64,000 bases of DNA from Trachythela sp. YZ-2020 (Eukaryota; Cnidaria; Anthozoa; Malacalcyonacea; Clavulariidae): contig JADLSH010000110.1 of assembly GCA_016169945.1 (NCBI GenBank), forward strand, positions 972,001-1,036,000, written 5' to 3'. The position numbers and the translations under genes are program-made. A model generated the notes under the pieces. The model was not told the origin of the DNA. It saw only the letters and a list, made by a program, of their open reading frames with translations, and searched no databases. Below are positions 62,062 through 64,000 of this stretch, piece after piece (position 1 is the first letter of the stretch; the number at the start of each line of letters is the position of its first letter).

Positions 62062-62236
62062 TAGTTGGTCTAAGATTAAGCTATGTTCGTCCGTCCATGA
62101 AACTGTTTGGGAAGATGGTACTTGGGGTGTTTCGACTTACTGTTATTGGGTTCATTTGATCGTTGTAGAAGGTCAAATAAAGGTTTTCCAACTCGAGAAA
62201 AATCCTGAATGTATCTTCTGTAGTACCCCAATAGTC

Positions 62237-62965
62237 CTAATAAATGACGAACTTCTCCAACCGTTTTTGGTTGTTTATTCGTAATGACAGAACCGCTTGT
62301 ATCTTAGTTGGATCCATTTTATACCCGTATTCTGAAACAGCTCGACCAAGACACTCAACTTCTCGACGAAACAGGTCACATTTCTTAGGTTTTAGCTTTA
62401 CGCTATGATCTCGAAGACGCCTTGTAACAGTTCTTAGGTGTTCAACGTGTTCATCGAAAGTCTTGCTACAAACTATTACGTCATCCAAATAAGGTAAACA
62501 TATTTCATCTCGAAGTCCCTCCAAGCACGACTCCATAAACCGTTGAAACTCCGCAGGAGCGTTTTTAACCCAAAGGAGATTCTTACCCACTCATAGAGAC
62601 CCCATGGGGTTATAAAGACTGTCTTATGTTGATCAGCAGTCTCTATAAACCCTTGATGGTAAGCTTTCTCCTGATCTAAAAGGGAAAACCACGGGTTTCC
62701 TCCAATGCTTTCGAGAGTTGTTTGGACTTTGGGTAGAAGATGCCGATCCGCAATAGTCCGTCTGTTGAGTTCTCTGTAATCCACGCACAAATGTAAAGTA
62801 CCGTCTTTCTCCTTAACACAAACGACAGGCGATGAATTTGCGTATAAATTTGCGGTTTAAAAGATGCTCAATGTACTGCTTCACCTCTGGGTATATAGAC
62901 TTTGGTATTGAATTATTGTTATTTTGAACTGGAATGTTATTTGTTAGGTTAATCTTCATTTTAAT
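62237..62965 (-). pseudogene. Gypsy reverse transcriptase region
   Basis: CVDYRELNRRTIADRHLLP, FSLLDQEKAYHQ (motif A), and LPYLDDVIV (catalytic DD) with KPKKCDLF are read in three frames, and an upstream YPEVKQYIEHLL segment matches the Gypsy reverse transcriptase lead-in. Confidence 0.8.
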
Positions 62966-63619
62966 TTCTCCGTTACAACCGATATATTAATCATCTCGAG
63001 AGAAACTATCTGACACTTCGCGAATCATTTGTTGAGCGATCAATTTTTGTTCCGCAGTCAGACCACTTAAATCAACTTCCGGGGTCCAGTCATCCAAGGG
63101 ATGGTCTTTGGGGTATAGAAGTGGGTCTTAGGGGTATAGGAGTGGATCTTAGGGGTATAAGTGTTCGACTCGTCATCAGTTACCGATACTCCACCAACTT
63201 GTGTTTCTTTAACTGACTTTTCCTTAACTTCAACAGGTGTAACGGATTTTACTAATTGCAATCGTCCGAGTACAGTTCTTTTTGGAAGCAAAATATCATG
63301 ATCGGTTGAATTTCTCACTTGAATAACTACCCGGGAAGAGAGCGCACTGCTTATATTTGTTAATGTATCATCGATTTCAAGACCGGTGGGCCATGGTTGT
63401 TCGGGGTCTGGTTCAAACTGAGTTTGTTCGGGGTCTTGGAGTTTACTTGTTGTATTTGGTCTTGTGTTCGCTCTACAAGTAACACTTGTCGTTTTGCCTT
63501 TGGGAATTAAGACATCGTGCTTGATAGTTTTTACCGAGCACAGTTCACTACGTTCATTTGATTTTATAAGTTCAACAAAAGTTTCAATGTTTTTTTATTC
63601 AACAGTGAAAAATTTGCTG

Positions 63620-63935
63620 TCATTGATGAAATAATATCACTTGGTTCCGTTGGGATACCGTTATCAGCTGGGTATTTGACTAATTCTTCAATGACATTAT
63701 ATCCAATTATAGGTTGATAAAGATGATCAGATGCTACCAAAAGAGGTACTAGAACCTCTTGTCCAGTTTGTGAGTTCCTTACTACCAGGAAAGTTGCTTA
63801 CTACCCATTCATGCGAGGCTATTGAAACCTGGGCACCCGTATCCCACAATGCTTCAGCTGGTACACCCCCAATTAAACACTTTATGAAACATGCATCGAT
63901 TACCGACTAGTTTAATCACAGTGTTTTTGCTGTGC
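63620..63935 (-). pseudogene. Gypsy retropepsin region
   Basis: The frame AEALWDTGAQVSIAS has the catalytic DTGA, and after a shift IIGYNVIEEL gives the second conserved aspartic-protease motif. This is the protease that would process the polyprotein. Confidence 0.65.
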
Positions 63936-64000
63936 TGGTGTCAGATGGCTTACGTATTGTCCCTGTTCTAACCACTCTTTCTCTTCTTTTGTATCTTTTG

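Larger units (their letters stand above)
60337..64000 (-). mobile_element. Ty3/Gypsy LTR retrotransposon pol, decayed, 5' part outside window
   Basis: Read leftward from the window edge, the order is protease, reverse transcriptase, RNase H, integrase: the Ty3/Gypsy order. At least eight frame changes show it is inactive. gag and the 5' LTR lie beyond 64,000, and no LTR was recognised left of 60,337. Confidence 0.8.

Overview
The window is AT-rich metazoan DNA packed with mobile elements. It carries large Polinton/Maverick-type (adintovirus-like) elements, non-LTR and LTR retrotransposons, palindromic MITEs and a few exons of a host-like spliced gene (GT donors, AG acceptors). The element types (Polintons, LINEs with an SGNH-esterase ORF1, a tRNA-derived module) fit a marine invertebrate such as a cnidarian or mollusc. 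The species cannot be fixed from the sequence, and nothing looks bacterial.

Element A (before 1 to about 20,260) is a large, mostly intact Polinton. In order it has a protein-primed family B DNA polymerase (-, cut by the window edge), a frameshifted BRO-N protein, small membrane proteins, the double-jelly-roll major capsid protein, a zinc-finger protein, a possibly myristoylated protein, a 449-aa conserved virion-type protein, the single-jelly-roll minor capsid protein and a retroviral-type integrase. It continues with a low-complexity protein with a hydrophobic tail, two small unknowns, the FtsK/A32-like packaging ATPase, a collagen-like fibre protein, two paralogous unknowns and five small Cys/zinc-binding proteins. 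Its genes almost all start next to an AATAAA motif, and several end at perfect or near-perfect hairpins. A 2.7-kb TTAA-flanked insertion (12,383-15,076) splits it. No adenain-type protease is visible; if present, it lies to the left of the window.

From 17,385 to 42,281 an approximately 8.3-kb unit is repeated three times head to tail. Each unit holds the right arm of element A, a degenerate CR1-like LINE (SGNH-esterase ORF1, endonuclease and reverse transcriptase in ORF2) with a tRNA-like insert, and a mariner-like palindromic MITE. Unit 1 joins the rest of element A on its left. Unit 3 joins a host-like gene (exons at 42,430-44,115) on its right. Differences between units are mostly single-base homopolymer indels, plus one patch of substitutions in unit 2.

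Element B (44,131 to about 54,324) is a decayed, distantly related Polinton. It keeps a broken minor capsid gene, a broken 449-aa homologue, a tail-collar-like ORF, a 160-aa membrane protein, three small membrane proteins that are homologues of element A genes, and a fragmented PolB. A third remnant, C (57,095-58,974), has a different packaging ATPase (-) facing a C2H2 protein (+). Pieces of LINEs (54,346-57,094), a dispersed 0.8-kb repeat (two copies) and a decayed Ty3/Gypsy pol (60,337 to the window end, -) fill the rest.
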